A DNA stretch of 9,419 bases from Tepidimonas sp. GTDB taxonomy: Bacteria > Pseudomonadota > Gammaproteobacteria > Burkholderiales > Burkholderiaceae_C. Below are positions 1 through 5,819 of the stretch, one piece after another (the stretch's first letter is position 1; every line of letters starts with the position of its first letter). The notes beneath the pieces were generated by a model that saw only the letters and a program-made list of their open reading frames with translations, was not told where the DNA came from and ran no database searches. The DNA is taken from assembly GCA_025054905.1 (NCBI GenBank), contig JANWZF010000336.1, forward strand, positions 1 through 9,419, written 5' to 3'. A program made the position numbers and the translations under genes.

Positions 1-23
1 ACGGCCAGCACGTGGCATTTCAT
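1..23 (-). CDS. rlmH: Start of a gene, probably rlmH (23S rRNA pseudouridine-1915 N3-methyltransferase), cut by window edge
   Basis: Only seven codons and part of an eighth are visible, reading MKCHVLAV from an ATG at 23-21. The ATG overlaps the rsfS stop as ATGA, so it sits where translational coupling would place the next gene. RlmH proteins start with a short hydrophobic beta strand of the form MK-x-x-(I/L/V)-(L/V)-A-V, which this matches. In many proteobacteria rlmH directly follows rsfS. RlmH is a SPOUT-class enzyme that methylates pseudouridine 1915 in helix 69 of 23S rRNA on the assembled 70S ribosome. No Shine-Dalgarno sequence is visible upstream, which fits re-initiation from rsfS. 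The identification rests mostly on gene order and a few residues; the body of the gene lies outside the window. Confidence 0.55.
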
Positions 24-475
24 GCGTCGGCGGCCGCGGCACGGCGACGGCGTCGTGCCACGGGAGCGGAGGACGGCTCGGCCGTGCTGTCCGGCTGCCG
101 CGGTGCGGCCGGCCGACGACGCAGGCGTACCGGTTTGCCCCCCCAGATGTCTTCCAGACGGTAATACTGGCGGATGGCCGGCTGCATCACGTGCACGACG
201 GCCGCGCCGCAGTCCACGATGATCCACTCGCCGTTGTCCTCGCCTTCCAGACGTGGTTTGGCAAAACCGGCCTCCACCACCTTGTCGCGCACACTGGCGG
301 CCAGCGCCCGCGTCTGGCGGTTGGAGGTGCCGCTGGCGATGACGACGCGCTCAAACAGCGGGGTCAGCTCCTGGGTGTTGAAGACCCGGATATCCTGGGC
401 CTTGACATCTTCGAGGCCATCGACGATGGCGCGCTGCAGTTTCTGGAGGCGGCGTTGGGCGGCGGTATCGCTCAT
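20..475 (-). CDS. rsfS: Ribosomal silencing factor RsfS (Iojap/YbeB family)
   Basis: Predicted 151 aa protein. Family knowledge: RsfS binds ribosomal protein uL14 on the 50S subunit and blocks joining to 30S, lowering translation in poor nutrient conditions. The core spans about residues 10-116. It contains the family pattern VVIASGTSNRQTRALA (44-59), then EGEDNGEWIIVDCG (77-90), VVHVM (93-97) and RQYYRLEDIWGG (102-113). Residues 91-92 are Ala-Ala, where many homologues read GDVVVH, so the usual Asp is absent. After the core is a tail of about 35 residues rich in Pro, Ala and Arg, including five consecutive Arg (141-145); this is probably disordered. The ATG at 475 was chosen because the family N-terminus (LQKLQRAIVDGLEDVKA) follows it; longer in-frame extensions run back through nadD. 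It lies 17 bases after nadD with no clear Shine-Dalgarno, and its TGA overlaps the next start. Confidence 0.93.
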   Translation of the reverse strand: MSDTAAQRRLQKLQRAIVDGLEDVKAQDIRVFNTQELTPLFERVVIASGTSNRQTRALAASVRDKVVEAGFAKPRLEGEDNGEWIIVDCGAAVVHVMQPAIRQYYRLEDIWGGKPVRLRRRPAAPRQPDSTAEPSSAPVARRRRRAAAADA

Positions 476-492
476 GGAGCAAACAGATCCAT

Positions 493-1113
493 TCAGGGCT
501 GGCCAGCCGATCGGTACAGGCCATGGTCGACAATATAACGCGCCACAGCCAGCGGCACCAACCGGGCCAGTTCCGCCACCCCGGCACCCGCCGCAGCCGC
601 GGCGCGCACCGCCGTGGAACTGAGGTCCAGGGCAGCCCACGGCAGCAGGTGCGGAGCGACCCCATGAAGGGCGGCCGGCTGCGGCGCACCGGGGCGGTGC
701 GCCACCACCGGCGTGGCCAGGGCCAGCACGTCGCGCCAGCGGTGCCAGCTCGGCAGCGCGGCCCACTGGTCCGCGCCCATCAGCAGGATCAGCTCGGCAT
801 CCGGGTACAAGGTCCGCAGCTCGGTCAGCGTGTCGACGGTGTACGACGGACCGCTGCGGCGCAGCTCGCGCTCATCGATCTGCACCGCCGGCCCCTCGGC
901 AAAGGCCAGGCAGCACATCGCCAGCCGATGCGCGCCGGGGGTCAGCGCGCGTGCCTTGTGCCACGCCTGACCGGTGGGCACCACGTGCAGCCGCGTCAGG
1001 GCCAGCTGCCGCAGTGCCTGTTCGACCAACGCGCCATGTCCCCGGTGCGGGGGGTCGAAAGCGCCCCCAAACACCCCGACGCGCCTCGGCGCAGCCGCTG
1101 CGGCGGCGTTCAC
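493..1113 (-). CDS. nadD: Nicotinate-nucleotide adenylyltransferase
   Basis: Predicted 206 aa, close to the usual length of about 210. NadD transfers AMP from ATP to nicotinate mononucleotide, giving deamido-NAD, the penultimate step of de novo and Preiss-Handler NAD synthesis in the cytosol. The nucleotidyltransferase signature GGAFDPPHRGH is at residues 16-26, with the (H/T)xGH-type histidines His23 and His26. SYTVDTL (90-96) and MGADQW (112-117) match substrate-pocket segments of the family. The C-terminal ATP motif SSTAVR is at 165-170, and ARYIVDHGLY (191-200) matches the usual C-terminal YIxxHxLY ending. The start is a GTG at 1113 that overlaps the hemF TGA as GTGA. The next possible start, GTG at Val14, would remove the strand leading into the signature, so 1113 is preferred. 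The first eight residues are an Ala run of no obvious function. Only a weak Shine-Dalgarno (GGGA) is seen, consistent with coupling to hemF. Confidence 0.95.
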   Translation of the reverse strand: MNAAAAAAPRRVGVFGGAFDPPHRGHGALVEQALRQLALTRLHVVPTGQAWHKARALTPGAHRLAMCCLAFAEGPAVQIDERELRRSGPSYTVDTLTELRTLYPDAELILLMGADQWAALPSWHRWRDVLALATPVVAHRPGAPQPAALHGVAPHLLPWAALDLSSTAVRAAAAAGAGVAELARLVPLAVARYIVDHGLYRSAGQP

Positions 1114-2027
1114 AGCCAGTCCCGACGCACGAGAAATTCGGTCAGCAGACGATGCTCAGGGGTGCCGGGCAGCGGCTTTTCATCGTAGCTCCAGCGCACC
1201 AGTGGGGGCATCGACAGCAGGATCGACTCGGTACGCCCGCCGGACTGCAGGCCGAAATGCGTGCCGCGGTCCCACACCAGATTGAACTCGACGTAGCGTC
1301 CCCGACGGTAGAGCTGGTGCTGGCGCTCACGCTCGCCATAAGGGGTGTGCATGCGCCGCTGCACGATCGGCACGTAGGCATGCAAAAAGGCATCGCCCAC
1401 CGCGCGCGTCAGCGCAAAGCCACCGTCGAAGCCGAGTTCGGACAGATCGTCGTAGAAGATGCCGCCGATGCCGCGCTGCTCGCCGCGATGGCGCAGGCAG
1501 AAGTAGTCATCGCACCAGGCCTTGAAGCGCGGGTATTTGTCGGCACCGAACGGCGCCAATGCCTGCGCACAGGTGCGATGAAAGTGCACCGCATCCTCTT
1601 CGAAGCCGTAGTACGGCGTCAGATCCATGCCACCGCCAAACCAGCTGACCGCCTCGCCGCGCGCAGGGCGTGCCGTGATCATGCGCACGTTCATGTGCAC
1701 CGTCGGCACATAGGGGTTGCGCGGGTGAAACACCAGCGAGACGCCCAGGGCCTCAAACGGCGCGCCGGCCAGCTCAGGCCGGTGCTGGGTGGCCGACGGC
1801 GGCAGCTTGGGGCCGCTGACGTGCGAAAAGCCGCAGCCTGCCCGCTCGAACACCTCGCCGCCCTCGAGGATTTGCGTCACGCCGCTGCCCTGCAGCGCAC
1901 TGCCGGGCTCTTTTTCCCAGGCGTCCGACAGGAAGGACTTGCCATCGATTTCGGCAATCGCACTGGTGATGCGGGCCTGCAAACCGAGCAGGTATTCGCG
2001 CATCAGGCCGACTGGGTCGCTGACCAT
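1110..2027 (-). CDS. hemF: Oxygen-dependent coproporphyrinogen III oxidase
   Basis: Predicted 305 aa (the E. coli enzyme is about 299). HemF oxidatively decarboxylates two propionates of coproporphyrinogen III to vinyl groups, giving protoporphyrinogen IX, with O2 as electron acceptor. Its presence points to heme synthesis under aerobic conditions; an O2-independent HemN may exist elsewhere. Visible family blocks are GSGVTQILEGG (47-57), PTVHMNVR (108-115, with conserved His111), WFGGGMDLTPYY (129-140), the PROSITE-type signature spanning 169-194 (KAWCDDYF, then RHRGEQRGIGG, then FYDD), and YVEFNLVWDRGTHFGL (245-260). Nothing is truncated. The ATG at 2027 follows an AGAGG at 2042-2038 with 10-base spacing. 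The gene begins 33 bases after the purD stop and its TGA overlaps the nadD GTG. Overlapping plus-strand ORFs are antisense shadows. Confidence 0.97.
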   Translation of the reverse strand: MVSDPVGLMREYLLGLQARITSAIAEIDGKSFLSDAWEKEPGSALQGSGVTQILEGGEVFERAGCGFSHVSGPKLPPSATQHRPELAGAPFEALGVSLVFHPRNPYVPTVHMNVRMITARPARGEAVSWFGGGMDLTPYYGFEEDAVHFHRTCAQALAPFGADKYPRFKAWCDDYFCLRHRGEQRGIGGIFYDDLSELGFDGGFALTRAVGDAFLHAYVPIVQRRMHTPYGERERQHQLYRRGRYVEFNLVWDRGTHFGLQSGGRTESILLSMPPLVRWSYDEKPLPGTPEHRLLTEFLVRRDWL

Positions 2028-2060
2028 GGCCCCTGTTCCTCTCTGAGTATCGTGGTCGGC

Positions 2061-3371
2061 TCAACGGCCCACGGCACGCGCCAGGGCCCGGTGTCCGATG
2101 TCGCGGCGCACCTGCATGCCGGCCAGGCGCACGCCGTCCACCAGCGCATAGGCCCGCTGGCGCGCCACGGCCACATCGGCCCCCAGCGCCGTGCAGCACA
2201 GCACCCGCCCCCCACTGGTAACCAGCACCCCGTCGTCACGCAACGCGGTGCCGGCATGGAACACGACGGCATCGTCGGTGTCGGCCGGCAGCGACTCGAT
2301 CACGTCGCCCTTGCGCGGCTGCAGCGGATAGCCGTCGGCAGCCACCACCACCCCCAGCGCCACCCTTTCATCCCACTGCAGTGCCACCTGGTCCAGGCGG
2401 CCTTCGCTGGCGGCCAGCAACACCTCCACCAGATCGCTGCGCAGCCGCATCAGGATCGGCTGGGTCTCGGGGTCGCCAAGGCGGCAGTTGAACTCCAGCG
2501 TGCGCGGTGTGCCATCGGGGGCGATCATCAGGCCGGCGTACAGAAAGCCGGTGTACGGGGTCCCTTCGGCGGCCATCGCACGCACGGTGGGCTCGATGAT
2601 CTCGCGCATGACCCGCTCGTGCACCGCGGGCGTGACCACCGGCGCGGGCGAATACGCCCCCATGCCGCCGGTGTTGGGGCCGGCGTCGCCGTCCAACAGG
2701 CGCTTGTGATCCTGGCTGGTGGCCAGCGGCACCACGTGCTGGCCATCGACCAGCACGATGAAGCTGGCTTCCTCGCCTTCCAGAAACGACTCGATCACCA
2801 CGCGCGCGCCTTCGGCGTTGTGCTGCACGCCAAGGCGGTTGTCCAGCAACATGTCATCGATGGCCCGGTGCGCCTCCTCGGCGGTCATCGCCACCACCAC
2901 CCCCTTGCCGGCAGCCAGGCCATCGGCCTTGACGACGATCGGCGCACCAACGCGCTCCACATACGCGTGTGCCGCGGCCGCATCGGCGAAGGTGGCGTGC
3001 GCGGCGGTCGGAATGCCGTGGCGCTGCATGAACGCCTTGGCAAAGGCCTTGGAGCTTTCCAGCCGTGCGGCCGCCTGCGTCGGCCCCACGATGCGCAACC
3101 CGGCGGCCCGGAAGAGATCGACGATGCCTGCCGCCAGCGGGGCCTCGGGGCCGACCACGGTCAGATCGATGCGCTGCTGCACGGCCCAGTCGCGCAATGC
3201 CACCACGTCGGTGATCGGCACGTTGGTCAGGCGCGGGGCCCGCGCCGTGCCCCCATTGCCAGGGGCTACGAACACCTGGGCTGCATGCGGCGACTGCGCC
3301 AGCTTCCAGGCCAGGGCGTGCTCACGCCCGCCGCCGCCGACAACCAGGATGCGCAGGCTGGCCGTGCTCAT
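2061..3371 (-). CDS. purD: Phosphoribosylamine-glycine ligase (GAR synthetase)
   Basis: Predicted 436 aa (family about 430). PurD joins glycine to 5-phosphoribosylamine using ATP, forming glycinamide ribonucleotide in the second step of de novo purine synthesis. The order of motifs is that of the family. The N-terminal domain opens with GGGGREHA (12-19) and PGNGGTA (37-43). The ATP-grasp domain has KADGLAAGKGVVV (148-160), DGDAGPNTGGMGAYSP (227-242) and the GARS signature RLGDPETQ (297-304). The C-terminal domain carries FHAGTA (371-376) and TSGGRVL (385-391). The ATG at 3371 overlaps the yebC TGA as ATGA. A GGAG at 3383-3380, inside the end of yebC, lies 8 bases upstream and serves as a good Shine-Dalgarno, so the start is well supported. 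No neighbouring purine gene is seen. Placement beside hemF and nadD is an operon of convenience rather than one pathway. Confidence 0.97.
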   Translation of the reverse strand: MSTASLRILVVGGGGREHALAWKLAQSPHAAQVFVAPGNGGTARAPRLTNVPITDVVALRDWAVQQRIDLTVVGPEAPLAAGIVDLFRAAGLRIVGPTQAAARLESSKAFAKAFMQRHGIPTAAHATFADAAAAHAYVERVGAPIVVKADGLAAGKGVVVAMTAEEAHRAIDDMLLDNRLGVQHNAEGARVVIESFLEGEEASFIVLVDGQHVVPLATSQDHKRLLDGDAGPNTGGMGAYSPAPVVTPAVHERVMREIIEPTVRAMAAEGTPYTGFLYAGLMIAPDGTPRTLEFNCRLGDPETQPILMRLRSDLVEVLLAASEGRLDQVALQWDERVALGVVVAADGYPLQPRKGDVIESLPADTDDAVVFHAGTALRDDGVLVTSGGRVLCCTALGADVAVARQRAYALVDGVRLAGMQVRRDIGHRALARAVGR

Positions 3372-4093
3372 GCCTCCAGCTCCGCATTGTGGAACACGTC
3401 CTGCACGTCATCCAGATCTTCCAGGGCATCCAGCAGCTTTTGCATGCGCTGGGCGTCTTCGCCGCGCAACTGCACGGTGTTGGTCGGCCGCCAGGTGACC
3501 TCGGCCATGGCCGGCTTGAGCCCGGCGGCCTGCAGCGCGTCACGCACCGCCTCCAGCTGGGTCGGCGCGGTCAGCACCTCGATGGAGCCGTCTTCCTGCG
3601 TCAGCACGTCGTCGGCGCCGGCCTCCAGTGCGACCTCCATCACCCTGTCTTCGCTGGTGCCGGGCTCAAAGACGATCTGCCCGCAGTGCTGGAATTGAAA
3701 CGCCACCGAACCTTCGGTGCCGAGGTTGCCCCCGTGCTTGCTGAACACGTGCCGCACCTCGGCCACGGTGCGCACGCGGTTGTCGGTCATGCAATCGACG
3801 ATGACCGCCGCCCCACCGATGCCGTAGCCCTCGTAGCGCACCTCCTCGTAGTTGACCCCCTCGAGGTTGCCGGTGGCCTTGTCGATGTTGCGCTTGATGG
3901 TGTCGGCCGGCATGTTGGCGGCCTTGGCCTTTTCGATCGCCAGGCGCAGGCGCGGGTTGGCCGCCGGGTCACCCCCGCCCTGACGGGCGGCGATCATGAT
4001 CTCACGCACCACGCGCGTCCAGATGCGCTGGCGCTTTTCGTCCTGCCGCGCCTTGCGGTGCTGGATGTTGGCCCACTTGGAATGTCCTGCCAT
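3368..4093 (-). CDS. yebC: YebC/TACO1 family protein (translation factor or transcriptional regulator)
   Basis: Predicted 241 aa, the usual family length. The invariant N-terminus MAGHSKWANIQHRK (1-14) fixes the start at 4093; a longer in-frame reading would add only MHEVC. Other hallmarks are DKATGNLEGV (71-80), YEGYGIGGAAVIVD (87-100), TDNRVRT (103-109) and FSKHGGNLGTEGSVAFQF (117-134). Family knowledge: many members are annotated as DNA-binding transcriptional regulators, while TACO1 in mitochondria and some bacterial YebC proteins act at the ribosome to relieve stalling at difficult motifs such as polyproline. The sequence alone does not tell which role applies here. A GAGG at 4102-4099 with 5-base spacing is the ribosome binding site. 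It is the first gene of the minus-strand cluster and overlaps purD by four bases (ATGA). It is divergent from the DUF853 ATPase gene. Confidence 0.95.
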   Translation of the reverse strand: MAGHSKWANIQHRKARQDEKRQRIWTRVVREIMIAARQGGGDPAANPRLRLAIEKAKAANMPADTIKRNIDKATGNLEGVNYEEVRYEGYGIGGAAVIVDCMTDNRVRTVAEVRHVFSKHGGNLGTEGSVAFQFQHCGQIVFEPGTSEDRVMEVALEAGADDVLTQEDGSIEVLTAPTQLEAVRDALQAAGLKPAMAEVTWRPTNTVQLRGEDAQRMQKLLDALEDLDDVQDVFHNAELEA

Positions 4094-4115
4094 GCAAACC
4101 TCGTGCAACGCTCTT

Positions 4116-4154
4116 CGGGCGTGGCCCGTATGCTCGTCTTGCCCGCCGTGCGGG
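4116..4154 (-). promoter_or_regulatory. Two small GC hairpins in the presumed yebC leader
   Basis: Read on the minus strand, the leader holds CCCGC-ACG-GCGGG (4154-4142) and then CGGGC-CAC-GCCCG (4128-4116). Each is a 5-bp stem with a 3-base loop. The 3' arm of the first (CGGGC, 4145-4141) could instead pair with the 3' arm of the second (GCCCG), so the folds can be mutually exclusive. No U-tract follows, so neither is a standard intrinsic terminator. A regulatory role is inference only; short GC stems are common by chance in DNA this rich in G and C. Confidence 0.25.
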
Positions 4155-4169
4155 GCGATCCGCTATTCT
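4139..4169 (+). promoter_or_regulatory. Weak candidate sigma-70 promoter for the DUF853 gene
   Basis: TTGCCC at 4139-4144 and TATTCT at 4164-4169 each match four of six consensus bases, but the 19-base spacer is long. The predicted transcript would start near 4176 and leave a leader of about 70 bases before the ATG at 4247. It overlaps the divergent minus-strand TAGAAT box. The rest of the divergent gap up to 4246 shows no stronger signal. Low confidence. Confidence 0.2.
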
Positions 4170-4170
4170 A
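4165..4170 (-). promoter_or_regulatory. Candidate -10 box (TAGAAT) for the yebC operon
   Basis: Reading the minus strand, TAGAAT at 4170-4165 matches five of six bases of the sigma-70 -10 consensus. It is the best such box in the 153-base divergent gap and would start transcription near 4158, giving a leader of about 65 bases. The position 17 bases further upstream (4193-4188, GTGGGC) is a poor -35 element, so activity may need an activator or rely on the -10 alone. Confidence 0.35.
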
Positions 4171-4246
4171 CGCGGCGGCCCGACCGCGCCCACGCAGACG
4201 GCCGGCCACGCCGTGGTCTGATCCCGTTACGCTTGAACCCGACACC

Positions 4247-5740
4247 ATGAGCCCATCGATCCTGGTCGCGCGCCGCGACACCACCGAATGCCACCTGCTG
4301 CTGGACAAGGCCAACCGCCACGGCCTGATCACCGGCGCCACCGGCACGGGCAAAACCGTGACGCTGCAGACGCTGGCCGAAGGCTTTTCGCGCCACGGCG
4401 TGCCGGTGTTCATGGCCGACGTCAAGGGCGACCTGACCGGCATCAGCCAGCCCGGCCGCATCGAGGGCAAACTCGCCAAGGTGCTGGCCGAACGCGGCCT
4501 GCCCGCACCGCAGCCCAGCGCCTGCCCCGTGACGCTGTGGGACGTCTTCGGCGCGCAGGGCCACCCGGTGCGCGCCACCATCAGCGACATGGGCCCGCTG
4601 TTGCTGGCGCGCATGCTCGACCTGAACGACACCCAGACCGGCGTGCTGAACCTGGTCTTCAAGATCGCCGACGACCAGGGCTTGCTGCTGCTGGACCTGA
4701 AGGATTTGCGCGCGATGCTGCAGCACGTCGGCGATCACGCGCGCCAGTTCACCACCGAGTATGGCAACGTCAGCGCCGCCAGCATCGGGGCCATCCAGCG
4801 CGCCCTGCTGGCCTTGGAGCAGCAGGGCGCCGAGCGCTTTTTTGGCGAGCCGATGCTCGACATCGCCGATCTGATGCAGACAGTGGATGGGCGCGGCGTG
4901 GTCAACATCCTGGCGGCAGACCGGCTGCTCAACGCGCCGCGGCTGTACGGCACGTTCCTGCTGTGGCTGCTGTCGGAGCTGTTCGAGGCCCTGCCCGAGG
5001 TGGGCGACGTCGACAAACCCAAGCTGGTGTTCTTCTTTGACGAGGCGCACCTGCTGTTCGAGGATGCACCCAAGGTGTTGCTGGAGCGCATCGAGCTCGT
5101 GGTGCGCCTGATCCGCTCCAAGGGGGTGGGCGTGTTCTTCGTGACGCAAAATTCGCTGGACGTGCCCGACAGCATCCTGGGGCAGCTGGGCAACCGCATC
5201 CAGCATGCGCTGCGGGCGTTCACGCCGCGCGACCAGAAGGCGGTACAAGCCACCGCCCAGACCATGCGCCCGCGGCCCGGGTTGGACATCGAGCGCGCCA
5301 TCACCGAGCTCGGCGTGGGCGAGGCGCTGGTCAGCCTGCTGGACGACAAGGGCCGCCCGAGCCCCACCGAGCGAGTCTGGGTGCTGCCACCAGCCAGCCG
5401 CCTTGGCCCCGTCAGCGCCGAGGAACGCCAGCAGCTGCTGCGCCAGTCCCTGGTGGCGGGGGTGTACGAACAGGCGGTGGACCGCGAAAGCGCCTACGAA
5501 CAGTTGCGCGCCGCGCACGGGGGTGGCCCGGCAGCGCCGTCCGGTGGCGGCGCGACGGGGCTGGCAGGCATGGTGGGCGAGGTGCTGCTCGGACGCACGG
5601 GCCCGCGCGGCGGCCGCACCGACGGGCTGGTGCAGGCGGTGGTCAAGACCGCGGTACGCGAAATCGGTGCCAACCTCGGTCGCCAGCTGGTGCGCGGCCT
5701 GCTGGGGGGGCTGGTCGGCGGCGGGGGACGGCGGCGCTGA
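4247..5740 (+). CDS. yjgR: HerA-like P-loop ATPase, DUF853 / YjgR family
   Basis: Predicted 497 aa, matching the family length of about 500. The family is a branch of the FtsK/HerA ATPases; its cellular role is not established, though it is often annotated as a putative helicase or nucleoside triphosphatase. The N-terminus (residues 14-29, ending NRHGLIT) leads into the Walker A motif GATGTGKT (30-37). Walker B is LVFFFDEAHLL (260-270) with Asp265-Glu266, followed by FFVTQNS (297-303), a sensor-like strand with Gln301. RNRIQ-type helix residues and AFTPRDQKAVQATAQTMR follow. After about residue 420 comes a Gly/Ala/Pro linker, then the conserved C-terminal helix TAVREIGANLGRQLVRGLLG and a GGGGRRR tail. 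No membrane segment is seen. ATG 4247 is the only in-frame start near the family N-terminus, and its Shine-Dalgarno is weak. No nuclease or Sir2-like partner is adjacent, so this is not an obvious HerA-based defence operon. Confidence 0.93.
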   Translation: MSPSILVARRDTTECHLLLDKANRHGLITGATGTGKTVTLQTLAEGFSRHGVPVFMADVKGDLTGISQPGRIEGKLAKVLAERGLPAPQPSACPVTLWDVFGAQGHPVRATISDMGPLLLARMLDLNDTQTGVLNLVFKIADDQGLLLLDLKDLRAMLQHVGDHARQFTTEYGNVSAASIGAIQRALLALEQQGAERFFGEPMLDIADLMQTVDGRGVVNILAADRLLNAPRLYGTFLLWLLSELFEALPEVGDVDKPKLVFFFDEAHLLFEDAPKVLLERIELVVRLIRSKGVGVFFVTQNSLDVPDSILGQLGNRIQHALRAFTPRDQKAVQATAQTMRPRPGLDIERAITELGVGEALVSLLDDKGRPSPTERVWVLPPASRLGPVSAEERQQLLRQSLVAGVYEQAVDRESAYEQLRAAHGGGPAAPSGGGATGLAGMVGEVLLGRTGPRGGRTDGLVQAVVKTAVREIGANLGRQLVRGLLGGLVGGGGRRR

Positions 5741-5803
5741 GGTGGCTTGACGTACGGGAATCCCCCAGTGCCTTCAGCGGGTCCAAGGGTGCCCGCGGGT
5801 CGA

Positions 5804-5809
5804 TATACT
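5804..5809 (+). promoter_or_regulatory. Candidate -10 box (TATACT) just upstream of the GGDEF-EAL gene
   Basis: TATACT matches five of six bases of the -10 consensus and is the only A/T-rich hexamer in the 79-base gap 5741-5819. A TTGACG at 5747-5752 is too far away (51 bases) to be its -35. At 17-base spacing the sequence is GTCCAA, a poor -35. A start site about eight bases downstream (A5817) would leave only about three untranslated bases before the GTG at 5820. Elsewhere in this gap I see only a short CCCGCGGG palindrome at 5792-5799 and no terminator with a T-tract after the DUF853 gene. Confidence 0.4.
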
Positions 5810-5819
5810 GGGCCTCACT

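Noticed and set aside
38..59. Hairpin-like inverted repeat near the end of rsfS (GGCACG ... CGTGCC)
   Set aside because: On the coding strand the stem is broken by an A-C mismatch and lies inside a low-complexity Arg/Ala-coding tail. There is no T-tract, so it is not a supported terminator.
476..766. N-terminal extension of the rsfS frame by 97 codons
   Set aside because: It overlaps nadD, is Gly/Ala/Pro-rich and has no RsfS homology; the family N-terminus starts at 475.
951..3698. A 915-codon open frame on the plus strand across nadD, hemF, purD and yebC
   Set aside because: It runs antisense through four well-recognised genes and shows no domain. It is a by-product of base composition.
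3389..4246. N-terminal extension of the DUF853 frame by 286 codons into the yebC region
   Set aside because: The extension is antisense to yebC, and the family N-terminus begins at the ATG at 4247.
4163..5518. A 451-codon open frame on the minus strand opposite the DUF853 gene
   Set aside because: The plus-strand frame has Walker A and B motifs and family-length match; the antisense reading is compositionally biased and unrecognised.
4247..5740. A HerA-based anti-phage defence system
   Set aside because: Defence HerA proteins occur next to a nuclease, Sir2 or DUF4297-type partner. None is present, and the protein matches the housekeeping-like DUF853 family.
5747..5752. TTGACG as a -35 element
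   Set aside because: Nothing resembling a -10 box lies 16-18 bases downstream, and the TATACT box is 51 bases away.
5792..5799. CCCGCGGG palindrome upstream of the GGDEF-EAL gene as an operator
   Set aside because: An 8-bp G/C palindrome is expected often in DNA of this composition, and its flanks show no extended symmetry.
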